DNA of 64,000 nucleotides. Origin: a virus. Below the pieces are notes generated by a model, which saw only the letters and a list, made by a program, of their open reading frames with translations, made no database searches and was not told the origin of the DNA. A program made the position numbers and the translations under genes. Below are positions 6,638 to 14,054 of this stretch, piece by piece. The stretch is taken from positions 1 through 64,000 of the IMG/VR virus record IMGVR_UViG_3300046005_001513; one strand, 5' to 3'. The stretch's first letter is position 1. Each line of letters starts with the position of its first letter.

Positions 6638-7054
6638 ATGGCTAATTGGTACGGTGCGGCAAGAAGTAATTATGTTTCAATCACAGACGTTGAAGCAGTG
6701 GAAGCGATTGTTTCGCCTTTTGGTATTGAGATGAGTCAAGGCGAAAATGATAAATGGGCGTTCTTTCCATCAAACGACACGGATGGTGATTTCAACTACA
6801 GCACGGAAGATGAGGATGGTGACGAGATTGAGTTTGCTTGGGACGAAGTGATGGCGTATGTTCCTGAAGGGGAAGTTCTTGTTGTAATGTGTAGTGGGGC
6901 GGAGAAACTTCGGTTTATAACTGGGGAGGCTTTTGCAATTTGCAGGAAGGGTGCTGAGGTCAACTACACATGCCTTCGTTTGTATGACATTTACAAACAA
7001 GCTGCAACTAATTTCAATGTTGACATACAAACAATCAGCGTAGCGGAGTATTGA
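6638..7054 (+). CDS. Acidic unknown protein (138 aa)
   Basis: Starts at ATG 6638 behind leader copy 4. A strongly acidic stretch around residues 45-68 (FPSNDTDGDFNYSTEDEDGD) dominates. No motif recognised. First of three consecutive acidic proteins. Confidence 0.6.
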   Translation: MANWYGAARSNYVSITDVEAVEAIVSPFGIEMSQGENDKWAFFPSNDTDGDFNYSTEDEDGDEIEFAWDEVMAYVPEGEVLVVMCSGAEKLRFITGEAFAICRKGAEVNYTCLRLYDIYKQAATNFNVDIQTISVAEY

Positions 7055-7055
7055 G

Positions 7056-7358
7056 ATGAAAAAACTATTAAACTTTTTGGTGGCGATGGAAATCCTAGCC
7101 ACAGCGCATGATGAAGCACTTGTTGACCTAAGATTCGAGCCTAACCACAACGAGTATTTCGTTGAGGCTTTTGATGGTGAAGTATGGTGGGAAATCACCA
7201 ACATATGGGCAGATTTCACGGATGGGGATGACAACCAGTATTTTGCTTGGTGTTCAGATGCTGATGGCGAATTTGTGAAAGACATCCTTGTAATCCCAAA
7301 CACATTGCGTGTAAGGGATTGGGAATCTGATGAGTGTGTTTATTTTGGTGGTCAATAA
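7056..7358 (+). CDS. Acidic unknown protein (100 aa)
   Basis: ATG 7056 directly after the previous stop (TGAG ATG). Acidic with many aromatics (FDGEVWWEITNIWADFTDGD). Function unknown; shares strong acidity with its neighbours. Confidence 0.6.
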   Translation: MKKLLNFLVAMEILATAHDEALVDLRFEPNHNEYFVEAFDGEVWWEITNIWADFTDGDDNQYFAWCSDADGEFVKDILVIPNTLRVRDWESDECVYFGGQ

Positions 7359-7387
7359 TTAACTTTCAATTTAATAGGAGAATATTT

Positions 7388-7819
7388 ATGTTTGTTCCAT
7401 CGTGTGAAGTAAAAGATAAAGGTGAAATCGAACTTTGGAGATTCTTCGATTACGAAGAATTTATTGAGGACGTAGGTGAAGACCACGAGGTCCTGAGCGT
7501 GTTCCAAGTCCCAGACGGAATGTGGAATGATGGCAGGTTAGACCCAGACTTTTGGGAATTTATGAAAGTAGTTGAAGAATCCAGCTATGAGCAGGCTGAG
7601 GCAGGCTACGAACTGGGAATCCAATTCGACAAGATAAATAGGGCTTGTCGTGGGCATTTTGGGTCAGATAGATCATTTGCTCAAAGTATGCTGTATGACG
7701 AGTTTGAAGCGATGTCACCAGCCTTTCAGTGTGCAGTTGATTGGGACTTGGTTTGGAGCAGGTCACTAACCGTTAGCTATACAGAGCAGAACCACTACTA
7801 TTTTAGAAGTGACTGGTAA
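7388..7819 (+). CDS. ArdA-like antirestriction protein (tentative, 143 aa)
   Basis: Starts at ATG 7388 after AGGAG. Acidic protein. The C-terminal part (FEAMSPAFQCAVDWDLVWSR then a YTEQNHYYF ending) resembles the terminal pattern of ArdA proteins, where a Y/V-x-D-W segment precedes a hydrophobic turn and a terminal YxFR. ArdA proteins mimic DNA and inhibit type I restriction (known for the family). The N-terminal half is not recognisably ArdA, so the call is tentative. Confidence 0.4.
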   Translation: MFVPSCEVKDKGEIELWRFFDYEEFIEDVGEDHEVLSVFQVPDGMWNDGRLDPDFWEFMKVVEESSYEQAEAGYELGIQFDKINRACRGHFGSDRSFAQSMLYDEFEAMSPAFQCAVDWDLVWSRSLTVSYTEQNHYYFRSDW

Positions 7820-7836
7820 AAACTTGGAGAATAACA

Positions 7837-8067
7837 ATGTTATATGCTAAACGAGTAAAAGAAGACGTGGCTATCTTGTACTGCTACGAGGATATTGTGG
7901 GAACAATTAACCTTGATGGTGCTGTCACTGTGCACTTGAGGAATGTGGGGAACTACATGCACCTATTGCCCTTGATTACCTACGTTTTGACCACTGCATG
8001 GTCAAATTACATGTACATAACACCATCAGGTGTAGTGTATGGGGTAGATGAATTGATTGGTGAATAA
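7837..8067 (+). CDS. Unknown small protein (76 aa)
   Basis: ATG 7837 after TTGGAG. Product MLYAKRVKEDVAILYCYEDI and onward; a hydrophobic central segment (LLPLITYVLTTAW) may be a buried helix or weak membrane anchor. Last gene before a hairpin. Confidence 0.55.
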   Translation: MLYAKRVKEDVAILYCYEDIVGTINLDGAVTVHLRNVGNYMHLLPLITYVLTTAWSNYMYITPSGVVYGVDELIGE

Positions 8068-8075
8068 GTACCCAA

Positions 8076-8100
8076 AGCCCTACAAATTCCTTGTAGGGCT
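8076..8100 (+). terminator. Perfect 10-bp intercistronic hairpin
   Basis: AGCCCTACAA (8076-8085) and TTGTAGGGCT (8091-8100) around a 5-nt loop. No U-run follows, so Rho-independent termination is uncertain. Confidence 0.5.
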
Positions 8101-8121
8101 AATTAACTAGGAGTTACAAAA

Positions 8122-9060
8122 ATGAGTAAGATCGAAAATTTTGGGCAAGCGTTGCCACCTGTAACAAGAAACGTGGCGCGTAAAGTTGCTACAGTAAAAA
8201 CGCCAAGAGTTGTTAAGCCTGTGCAGTTCACTTGTTACCGACACACCTCCACTGGTGTGTGTTTCATAAGCAAAAAGGGTGATAGTATTCACCGCAGGTT
8301 ATTTGAGGGGAGTAGTTTCAAGGAATGCCAGAATTATTTGTACTCAGATGATGGTTATGCTGAGTTGTGTGTTCGTTGGGACATAATAAAAGAACAGGAT
8401 AACGTGTCTGACTCTGATGTACGAACTGACTCAGAAAGCATAAACACTTGGGATAAGTGGGAGTTAGATGGGTTGACAGTTGAGCGTTTTCACCGTACAT
8501 TCCCTTTCCGTGGAGTCGAGTTCGGGGATTGGGTTTCAGAAACTGAGCGCAGAAATTTCTTACAGAAAACGTTTGTTGCCTTATGCGACTTGGAAGCCTT
8601 GATTGGTAAGTTGCCATTGGAAGGCTTGGGCATTGCGTTTGGGGATCGTGGAGCTGGTCGTAAGGCTTCAGCCCATTACGAACCCACAAATCATGTAATC
8701 AATCTCACAAAACGAACAGGGGCTGGGTCGTTGGCGCATGAGCTTTTCCACAGCATGGATACAGATGACCAGTATTCAACGCAAGTAATGGGCTATGTGC
8801 CACGTTCTTTCCTTGACCGATGCCAACGCATGGACAAGTCCAGAAGTAAGGCTTACTGGGCAACAAAAAGGGAGATAGGGGCGCGTGTGTTCGAGTCATG
8901 GGTTAAGGATAAGATGGAGGAACAAGGATTTGTGAACGAGTTCTTAGTCAACATCATTTCGTTAAATGAGTTCTCAAAGAACAAAGGGATGTACCCATAC
9001 TTGCTAGAAAGTGAGAAGGCTTTTGTTTATAAGTATTTGGATGGGAAGTTTTTATGTTAG
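8122..9060 (+). CDS. LPD1-type polyvalent metallopeptidase (312 aa)
   Basis: Starts at ATG 8122 after AGGAG. The central and C-terminal part carries FRGVEFGDWVSE, LGIAFGDRGAG, a SAHYEP segment, VINLTKRTGAGSLAHELFHS and MD. That is the LPD1 pattern of large polyvalent proteins, with an HExxH zinc site at H206, E207 and H210. Polyvalent proteins are typically carried by phages and conjugative elements and may be delivered with the DNA to act on host defences (literature view; mechanism mostly unproven). Here the domain stands almost alone, after an N-terminal basic segment and a small domain containing FTCYRHTSTGVCF. A zinc protease acting early after entry is the simplest reading. Confidence 0.75.
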   Translation: MSKIENFGQALPPVTRNVARKVATVKTPRVVKPVQFTCYRHTSTGVCFISKKGDSIHRRLFEGSSFKECQNYLYSDDGYAELCVRWDIIKEQDNVSDSDVRTDSESINTWDKWELDGLTVERFHRTFPFRGVEFGDWVSETERRNFLQKTFVALCDLEALIGKLPLEGLGIAFGDRGAGRKASAHYEPTNHVINLTKRTGAGSLAHELFHSMDTDDQYSTQVMGYVPRSFLDRCQRMDKSRSKAYWATKREIGARVFESWVKDKMEEQGFVNEFLVNIISLNEFSKNKGMYPYLLESEKAFVYKYLDGKFLC

Positions 9061-9320
9061 GGCGTAGGTTATACAAACAAGGTGGAGTTCAGCTCCTCGT
9101 AGTAACGGAGACTTTGCAATCGGATGTGAAGAAGAGTTACAAGATATTACGTGGTGGCAAGTGGTACAGGTTGCATGAGGGATGGATTGAGAAGAGTGGT
9201 GAGACGATTGCTGAAATCATGAAGTACCCTGAAGGGTACATTGTTCATGAAGAAAGTTCAGAAAGTGTTGCTTGGATTAACAAGTATGACCTGCCTGGTG
9301 CAGAAGTTGAGGAGATGTAG
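9054..9320 (+). CDS. Unknown protein (88 aa)
   Basis: Overlaps the metallopeptidase gene by 7 bp. Product MLGRRLYKQGGVQLLVVTET and on, basic N-terminus, acidic C-terminus. A variant of the 16-bp palindrome (9224-9239) lies inside this reading frame and encodes KYPEGY. Confidence 0.55.
   Translation: MLGRRLYKQGGVQLLVVTETLQSDVKKSYKILRGGKWYRLHEGWIEKSGETIAEIMKYPEGYIVHEESSESVAWINKYDLPGAEVEEM
9224..9239. repeat. Variant palindrome GTACCCTGAAGGGTAC inside a gene
   Basis: One more copy of the 16-bp palindrome, altered in the loop and located within the 9054-9320 coding region. It may be a relic of an ancestral gene boundary, or a binding site that tolerates coding constraint. Confidence 0.6.
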
Positions 9321-9321
9321 A

Positions 9322-9489
9322 ATGGCGTTATTGATTTTGATAAGTGCGGTAACAACGTACAGTAGTTTAGGATCGCCGCACATAAATTATGTGGCGAGTG
9401 TTGAGAGAGTTCACTACAAGGACTGTCTTGTAATCAAGAAAGCTGCGCCGAAGCAGCACGTTGTTACTTGTTTGAAGGAGTCAAAATGA
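9322..9489 (+). CDS. Small protein with hydrophobic N-terminus (55 aa)
   Basis: ATG 9322 follows the previous stop by one base. Residues 1-15 (MALLILISAVTTYSS) form a signal-like or membrane segment, followed by a short basic domain with two cysteines. May be exported or membrane-bound; function unknown. Confidence 0.45.
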   Translation: MALLILISAVTTYSSLGSPHINYVASVERVHYKDCLVIKKAAPKQHVVTCLKESK

Positions 9490-9656
9490 GTCAGCACTTG
9501 ATATGTGACATCATTTTCAATTACGAGAATGAGTGGACGATTGATGACATCATTGACGTTGCGAATAGGGATTTCAAAAGAAAGATTACGTCTGAGCAAG
9601 TGCAACAGGCGATTGAGTTTTTAACTGAAAGAGGATGTATTGATGCCAACGATTAA
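9486..9656 (+). CDS. Small winged-helix-like protein (56 aa)
   Basis: ATGA overlap with the previous gene, AAGGAG upstream. Pattern WTIDDIIDVANRDFKRKITS followed by EQVQQAIEFLTERGCI resembles a short winged helix-turn-helix, suggesting nucleic-acid binding. No close family recognised. Confidence 0.5.
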   Translation: MSQHLICDIIFNYENEWTIDDIIDVANRDFKRKITSEQVQQAIEFLTERGCIDAND

Positions 9657-9771
9657 GAAAGATTTCAAAGATTTACGGGTAAGTAACACTGAGTTAGATT
9701 TTCAAATGGGTTTTGTATCGGCGCTTGCTGTGATTGCTGTTGTGTTAAAGATAGCAGGGGTGTTGGTATGA
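9643..9771 (+). CDS. 42-aa membrane peptide
   Basis: ATG 9643 overlaps the previous gene and has GAGG upstream; the end overlaps the next start. Basic N-terminal half, then MGFVSALAVIAVVLKIAGVL as a single membrane helix. Function unknown. Confidence 0.45.
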   Translation: MPTIKKDFKDLRVSNTELDFQMGFVSALAVIAVVLKIAGVLV

Positions 9772-9956
9772 AGGAGTGTAATAACTGTGGTGAGCGTAAG
9801 TCGCTTACTGAATTTAAGAGAACGATGGGTTACGTCAATTCAGTGTGTAACACGTGTTTACCGTTAATGAAAGGGAGAGTAACAAAGCCAGGAATAAAAA
9901 TAGATGTGAAGAAGTACGAGAAGTACACACAATTTTTAGTTCAACAAGGGGTATAA
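9768..9956 (+). CDS. Zinc-ribbon small protein (62 aa)
   Basis: ATGA overlap with the previous gene. CNNCGERKSLTEF followed by VCNTC gives two Cys-x2-Cys knuckles about 20 residues apart, a classic small zinc ribbon, with a basic helical tail. Probably binds nucleic acid or protein. Confidence 0.65.
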   Translation: MKECNNCGERKSLTEFKRTMGYVNSVCNTCLPLMKGRVTKPGIKIDVKKYEKYTQFLVQQGV

Positions 9957-9957
9957 C

Positions 9958-10347
9958 ATGAGTGCATTAAGAGCGGTAAAAGTTGAAGAAGATGTAGAAT
10001 TGAAAATGATGATTGATGAATTTTCTATGTTGCACTCTCACCTTGCTGAGAGTAAGAAGCGTTATGAGTTGATGAAAAAGCAGCTTGCCGAAGCTGCAAA
10101 TTCAGTACCATCAACAGAACAAAAGGTTTTAAGCGGGTTTGATTTTAGCGTAACTTTCTCAAATTCACCAGAGAATAATGTTGTACCGAAAGATGTGACA
10201 AACGAAATGTTGTTAGAACACTACGGTTTAGGTGCATTTGTCCCTTCAATTACCAAGATCAGTGTCATTGATGAGCGTGGGGAGAAGGTTAGTCTTTTGA
10301 CTAAAGTGTGGGGTGGTCGTAGGTTGTTGAATGCGTTTCGGCACTAA
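9958..10347 (+). CDS. Unknown protein with N-terminal coiled coil (129 aa)
   Basis: ATG 9958 right after the previous stop, with AAGGGG upstream. Residues 8-45 are a heptad-rich helix (EEDVELKMMIDEFSMLHSHL...), followed by a compact domain. No family recognised. Confidence 0.55.
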   Translation: MSALRAVKVEEDVELKMMIDEFSMLHSHLAESKKRYELMKKQLAEAANSVPSTEQKVLSGFDFSVTFSNSPENNVVPKDVTNEMLLEHYGLGAFVPSITKISVIDERGEKVSLLTKVWGGRRLLNAFRH

Positions 10348-10448
10348 ACTTAGTTTAGGCTGAGGGCTTGGGAGCCAGTTATGAAATCCATCATTGGCTT
10401 CCTTATAATCAACGTTTTGAAGTAAATATAACATTTTTTGGAGTTACC

Positions 10449-10826
10449 ATGATCAAGTTAGAATTGGGAAAGTCGTATCGTAACAGAAAAGGCGAAATTG
10501 TCGCAATTACAGGGATTGACAGAGAGTGCCGTGCATTCCCGTTTGAGGGTAGTGACATGGGTTTATATGCAGAAGACGGGTCGTACGACGAAAATGGAGA
10601 ATCCTGTCCAGATGATTTGATTGAAGAAGTAGTAGACAATCATGTTACTTTGTCATTTTCAAGGGAGGAGTTGGAATGTATGTTCAACATTGTGAACCAT
10701 GTCATAGCGTGGGAAGCACCTTTGGCGTTGCAATCCCCTGATTTAGAAGACCCTGTGTACTGTTTAGCACGGGACAATTACCTTGAAGCGAAGATGGCGT
10801 TGAATGCTTTGAGAAGGGCTTGTTGA
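10449..10826 (+). CDS. Unknown acidic protein (125 aa)
   Basis: The start is set at ATG 10449 because TTGGAG precedes it; the upstream open frame is intergenic. The N-terminal LELGKSYRNRKGEIVAITGI resembles the small beta-barrel opening also seen at 15133 (VGKTYRTFGG), then an acidic stretch and a helical C-terminus. Function unknown. Confidence 0.6.
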   Translation: MIKLELGKSYRNRKGEIVAITGIDRECRAFPFEGSDMGLYAEDGSYDENGESCPDDLIEEVVDNHVTLSFSREELECMFNIVNHVIAWEAPLALQSPDLEDPVYCLARDNYLEAKMALNALRRAC

Positions 10827-10851
10827 CGTGGCATTATTTGTGTATTACAAT
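10823..10851 (+). promoter_or_regulatory. Sigma-70-like promoter
   Basis: TTGACG (10823-10828), exactly 17 bp, then TACAAT (10846-10851). It lies between the end of one gene and the ATG at 10880, giving a leader of about 22 nt. One of the best promoter matches in the window. Confidence 0.65.
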
Positions 10852-10879
10852 AACATTACTCAGACAACCAAGGAGTTTT

Positions 10880-11062
10880 ATGAGTGAGCTAATAAAAGCT
10901 TTGATGGCAGACCCATCTAAGAAAACCCCAGAGACATTAGTATTAAGGATTCCATCCGAGATGCTTGCTGGGATTGCAGAAATCGCAGAGAAGACTGGAC
11001 ACACGAAGAGCAACGTAGTGAGAACTATGATAGCCAAGTGCTTGAAGGAATTGGAAGCGTAA
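10880..11062 (+). CDS. Ribbon-helix-helix DNA-binding protein (60 aa)
   Basis: ATG 10880 after AAGGAG. TLVLRIPSEMLAGIAEIAEK followed by TGHTKSNVVRTMIAKCLKEL is a typical ribbon-helix-helix: a short strand, helix, turn and second helix. Such dimers bind operators, often their own promoter. It has its own promoter and is followed by a hairpin, so it forms a small independent transcription unit and is a plausible regulator. Confidence 0.75.
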   Translation: MSELIKALMADPSKKTPETLVLRIPSEMLAGIAEIAEKTGHTKSNVVRTMIAKCLKELEA

Positions 11063-11067
11063 CAACC

Positions 11068-11087
11068 GCCCCTGCAGACACAGGGGC
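11068..11087 (+). terminator. Hairpin after the RHH gene
   Basis: GCCCCTG (11068-11074) and CAGGGGC (11081-11087), loop of 6 nt, followed by AATTTAAAA. Weak U content; likely a partial terminator. Confidence 0.5.
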
Positions 11088-11125
11088 AATTTAAAACTTA
11101 TTGCCAAAAGGCAAGGATGTATAGC

Positions 11126-11842
11126 ATGCAAAATGCGTTAAAGATTTTACCACAAACTATGTTGTCAACGGAAATTGCTGAGTTGACAGGCAAAGATAAG
11201 AGCCACGTTCACCGAGATATTCAAGTACAGTTGTTAAAAGGACTGTACGGATTAGATAATCCAGATTTGGATAATACTGATTTAAAAGGGATTTCTTCCG
11301 TAAAAGAATCAAGAGGCTTTGTGTCTTACTATGAGCTAGACAAAGAACACACGATGACGTTAATCTCTGGTTATGACGTTAAGTTGCGGCATAGAATTAC
11401 CCAAAGGTGGCTAGAACTTGAGGAGACTAAACCAATGTCTCAGCTTGACATTCTTGCGGGGCAGATTCAGATAATGCAAGAGCAAGAACGCAAACTTAAC
11501 AAAACGGTTGAGGATGTTAAGCAGTTGGAATCTAAAGTTGAAACTATGCAAATTGATTTACGCAACGGAGTCCCATTTGGGTGTATTGCGAAGAAGAATG
11601 CGTGGAATGTTTATTGTCCGAGTTTAGGCTATGAAACATTCAAACAAGTCATGGAACATTTCAAAGTTGAAACACAAAACTATGTACACCATGCTGAAGG
11701 GTTTTCGACACCAACATATGCTTATGTTGAGTCCCAGATTAAAACAGCTATCAATAAGTTTATCGAAGATTTAACACAAGAAACTAAGTGTTTCTGCCAC
11801 TCTAACTTCTTGAACAAACGAGTGAAGTATTTGAAGGCGTAA
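11126..11842 (+). CDS. Rha-family regulatory protein (238 aa)
   Basis: Start taken at ATG 11126 because AAGG is 9 bases upstream; ATG 11117 is too close. The N-terminal domain has MLSTEIAELTGKDKSHVHRD, then GFVSYYELDKEHTMTLISGY and KLRHRITQRWLELE, the phage Rha pattern. A coiled coil follows (residues about 110-150), then an antirepressor-like C-terminal domain. Rha proteins are associated with temperate phages and affect growth depending on host IHF (known for the P22-type example). It fits lysis/lysogeny control of a phage-plasmid. Confidence 0.75.
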   Translation: MQNALKILPQTMLSTEIAELTGKDKSHVHRDIQVQLLKGLYGLDNPDLDNTDLKGISSVKESRGFVSYYELDKEHTMTLISGYDVKLRHRITQRWLELEETKPMSQLDILAGQIQIMQEQERKLNKTVEDVKQLESKVETMQIDLRNGVPFGCIAKKNAWNVYCPSLGYETFKQVMEHFKVETQNYVHHAEGFSTPTYAYVESQIKTAINKFIEDLTQETKCFCHSNFLNKRVKYLKA

Positions 11843-11875
11843 TTCACGCTTAAACATCGAATTAAACAAAATCAA

Positions 11876-11911
11876 GGACACACAGCTCACGGACGAGCAT
11901 TAACATTGGAG
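11876..11911 (+). repeat. Small-hairpin leader, copy A
   Basis: GGACACACAGCTCACGGACG begins a segment of about 36 bp ending in TTGGAG that recurs at 12094. GCTC pairs with GAGC around ACGGAC. It places the ribosome site in front of ATG 11918. A second leader family, distinct from the triple-hairpin type. Confidence 0.65.
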
Positions 11912-11917
11912 ATTAAG

Positions 11918-12094
11918 ATGAAAGTAAAAATTGCAGAAGATGAGTTGTATCCGTTTTACACTTCGGGTCTTGATTACGGGGTGGAAGTGGAGGTTCCAGA
12001 AGATTTTTACGAGAGGTATAAGCGAGTAATGCGGGAGTTTGCGAGACTTCAGGGCGAGTTGGGTGAACTTTACGAAAAAGCTACATCAAACTAG
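11918..12094 (+). CDS. Conserved small phage protein (58 aa)
   Basis: Start at ATG 11918 with GGAG upstream. Pattern KVKIAEDELYPFY, then VEVPEDFYERYKRVMREFAR and an acidic helical tail. I recognise the arrangement (short strand, EVPEE-type helix) from small phage proteins without assigned function. Confidence 0.6.
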   Translation: MKVKIAEDELYPFYTSGLDYGVEVEVPEDFYERYKRVMREFARLQGELGELYEKATSN

Positions 12095-12130
12095 GACACA
12101 CAGCTCAGGGACGAGCATTTAACTTTGGAG
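12094..12130 (+). repeat. Small-hairpin leader, copy B
   Basis: Second copy of the 11876 element, starting at the last base of the preceding stop. GCTC/GAGC pairing is retained while the loop changes from ACGGAC to AGGGAC. It ends in TTTGGAG before ATG 12138. Confidence 0.65.
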
Positions 12131-12137
12131 AAATAAA

Positions 12138-12638
12138 ATGATTGATGATTTAAGATTTTCAAAATTGTACGGAATATCTGTGCATTTAGTCAGAGACTAT
12201 GTAAAAAAGAATAACATTGAGACTCAAGAAGACTTGGAACAGATTCTTAACGAGAAGCTGATAGACTTACAGCCCAAGTCAGAATCCCGTGAGGGTGTGA
12301 TGTCTATTAAAGAGTATGCAAGAACCACCAACGTACTAGAGCGATTCATTACGGCGTACGTAACAAAGAGTAAGTTTGAGAAGTATGGAAAAGGATGGAA
12401 TGGTACATCAATGGCATACTTGTACAGCATTGATGACTTAAAAACTATACCAGATCCAGACTATGTACCTGACGGGACAACAATTCTCCGTAAATTTGCA
12501 AGACTCCACAACTTGAAGAGGTCCCGCGTTTACTCCAGAGTCTTTCACTCTGGTGTTGAACCTGTGGGAATTAGCGGGGTGGGGGTATATGCCTATAAAA
12601 TTTCAGACTTAGAGTATTTGATGAAGGATGTAATATGA
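12138..12638 (+). CDS. Protein with three helix-turn-helix-like repeats (166 aa)
   Basis: Three similar segments can be seen: FSKLYGISVHLVRDYVKKN (about 7-25), IKEYARTTNVLERFITAYVT (about 57-76) and LRKFARLHNLKRSRVYSRVF (about 116-135). Each has the hydrophobic spacing of a MerR/excisionase-type helix-turn-helix. The protein may wrap or bridge DNA. It overlaps the ligase gene by 4 bp. Confidence 0.5.
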   Translation: MIDDLRFSKLYGISVHLVRDYVKKNNIETQEDLEQILNEKLIDLQPKSESREGVMSIKEYARTTNVLERFITAYVTKSKFEKYGKGWNGTSMAYLYSIDDLKTIPDPDYVPDGTTILRKFARLHNLKRSRVYSRVFHSGVEPVGISGVGVYAYKISDLEYLMKDVI

Positions 12639-13531
12639 GTAACACGATTATTAAACCAATGCGTCCAAGTGACACAATCATTGAAAAAATTCAGTACCCT
12701 GTAATTGCCCAGCCGAAAGCGGATGGAATTTGTGGTGTTACACAGCATGGTGTTGGGTATTCAAGAACGTTAAAGCCTTTTGCAAACAGATATACGCAAA
12801 AAAGTTTATCTAATGATTTGTTCAATGACTTCCATTATGAAATTTACGTTGGAAACATCACTGACCAAGATTTGTGCCGTAACACGACTTCTGCGCTCAA
12901 TTCTCACGAAGGTGAACCAAGTATCAACTTAATGGTTTTCGACTTGCTACGGAGCAGCTTACCGTATCAAGCTAGGTTATACGAATTAGAAACTCGTCTA
13001 CGCAATTTGGCGTTTGAGAATGTGAAGTTAGTCGATTGGGTTATGTGTTATTCTGAGGATCATTTACTTGATCTTGAGACGATGTGGCTTGAGCAGGGAT
13101 ATGAGGGCGTGATCGTTAGAACACTTGATGGTGGGTACAAGGAAGGTAAAGTAGGAAAGACGAATCCGATTTCTACTCGTATCAAACGCTTCACAGATTC
13201 TGAAGCGGTAGTAACTGCACTTGTTGAAGCTGAAGAGAACTTGAATGAAAAGCAAATCAATGAGTTAGGAGTTAGTTTCCGATCTTCACATCAAGAGAAT
13301 AAGATTGGAAAATCTTCAGTAGGTTCGCTTATTTGTACAGACGTTTTGACTGGGAATGAAATCACAGTAGGACCAGGAGCAATGACGCATGCTGAAAGGG
13401 ATACGTTTTGGTTAAACCCAGATACGATTGTTGGCAAAACAATTAAGTACAAATCATTTATGAAGGGCGTGAAAAATTTGCCGAGATTTCCTACATATTT
13501 GTCAATTAGAGCGGACTGGGATTTACAATGA
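12635..13531 (+). CDS. ATP-dependent DNA ligase (298 aa)
   Basis: Nucleotidyltransferase motifs occur in order: K28-A-D-G in motif I (lysine to be adenylated), HYEIYV (motif III), EGVIVR (motif IV) and IKRF (motif V). A short OB-fold-like C-terminus follows. It seals nicks using ATP. The length is close to small phage ligases of the T7 type. It lies in the early region away from the polymerase. Start at ATG 12635 overlaps the previous gene. Confidence 0.85.
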   Translation: MSNTIIKPMRPSDTIIEKIQYPVIAQPKADGICGVTQHGVGYSRTLKPFANRYTQKSLSNDLFNDFHYEIYVGNITDQDLCRNTTSALNSHEGEPSINLMVFDLLRSSLPYQARLYELETRLRNLAFENVKLVDWVMCYSEDHLLDLETMWLEQGYEGVIVRTLDGGYKEGKVGKTNPISTRIKRFTDSEAVVTALVEAEENLNEKQINELGVSFRSSHQENKIGKSSVGSLICTDVLTGNEITVGPGAMTHAERDTFWLNPDTIVGKTIKYKSFMKGVKNLPRFPTYLSIRADWDLQ

Positions 13532-13740
13532 AGTTACATTTAACAGCGTATCGCGTGATGGCACCGTTGAGAGCAACACGTGTAAAAACAGAGAATTATC
13601 TCAACATACATCAGTTACTAAGCCGTGCTGCACCAGATTTGGCTGATGCGGAGTTTGATGAGCTTGTTGCACAATTAACTGATTTTTGGGAACGCTCAAG
13701 AGCTGAGTACCCCGCAATTTACTTCTGGGTTGGAGAATAA
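13528..13740 (+). CDS. Unknown small protein (70 aa)
   Basis: ATGA overlap with the ligase gene, so probably co-translated. Basic N-terminus, acidic C-terminal helix. Nothing recognised. Confidence 0.55.
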   Translation: MKLHLTAYRVMAPLRATRVKTENYLNIHQLLSRAAPDLADAEFDELVAQLTDFWERSRAEYPAIYFWVGE

Positions 13741-13741
13741 A

Positions 13742-13864
13742 ATGAAATACACAAAAATTATGGCTGGAATGCACCACTGCAACACTTGTGGAGCGATTAT
13801 ATACATCAGCGCAGGTAATTACTGCTCATGGCGTTGTGAAGCGATTGGCGAAAGTGGAGAATAA
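13742..13864 (+). CDS. 40-aa zinc-knuckle protein
   Basis: ATG 13742 after TTGGAG. MKYTKIMAGMHHCNTCGAII and 20 more residues contain Cys-x2-Cys, then Cys-x3-Cys (NYCSWRCEA), enough for one zinc site. Stop at 13862, one base before the next ATG. Confidence 0.5.
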   Translation: MKYTKIMAGMHHCNTCGAIIYISAGNYCSWRCEAIGESGE

Positions 13865-13865
13865 G

Positions 13866-13976
13866 ATGAACGTAGAACATATTTTCGCAGGACTGATATT
13901 TATTCCAGTATTAGTCACAATCTGGAGCGTAACTATTTTGGTGGTTAAGTGGGCGTGGAAGGAGATAATGAGATGA
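13866..13976 (+). CDS. 36-aa single-span membrane protein
   Basis: ATG 13866 with GGAG upstream. LIFIPVLVTIWSVTILVVKW forms one membrane helix with a basic end. Function unknown; first of two adjacent membrane peptides. Confidence 0.5.
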   Translation: MNVEHIFAGLIFIPVLVTIWSVTILVVKWAWKEIMR

Positions 13977-14050
13977 ACAAAGCAGATATTATGTGGTTTG
14001 TGGTGACAATCACGTTGTCATTGATTGTAACTTTTGTTTTTGGGAGATAA
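13973..14050 (+). CDS. 25-aa single-span membrane peptide
   Basis: ATGA overlap with the preceding gene and GGAG upstream. MNKADIMWFVVTITLSLIVT plus FVFGR is essentially one membrane helix. Function unknown. Confidence 0.4.
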   Translation: MNKADIMWFVVTITLSLIVTFVFGR

Positions 14051-14054
14051 TGAG

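Noticed and set aside
10379-10409. Promoter TTATGA...TATAAT before the gene at 10449
   Set aside because: The -10 is perfect but the spacing to any -35-like hexamer is 19 bp and the hexamer is poor; not listed as a feature.
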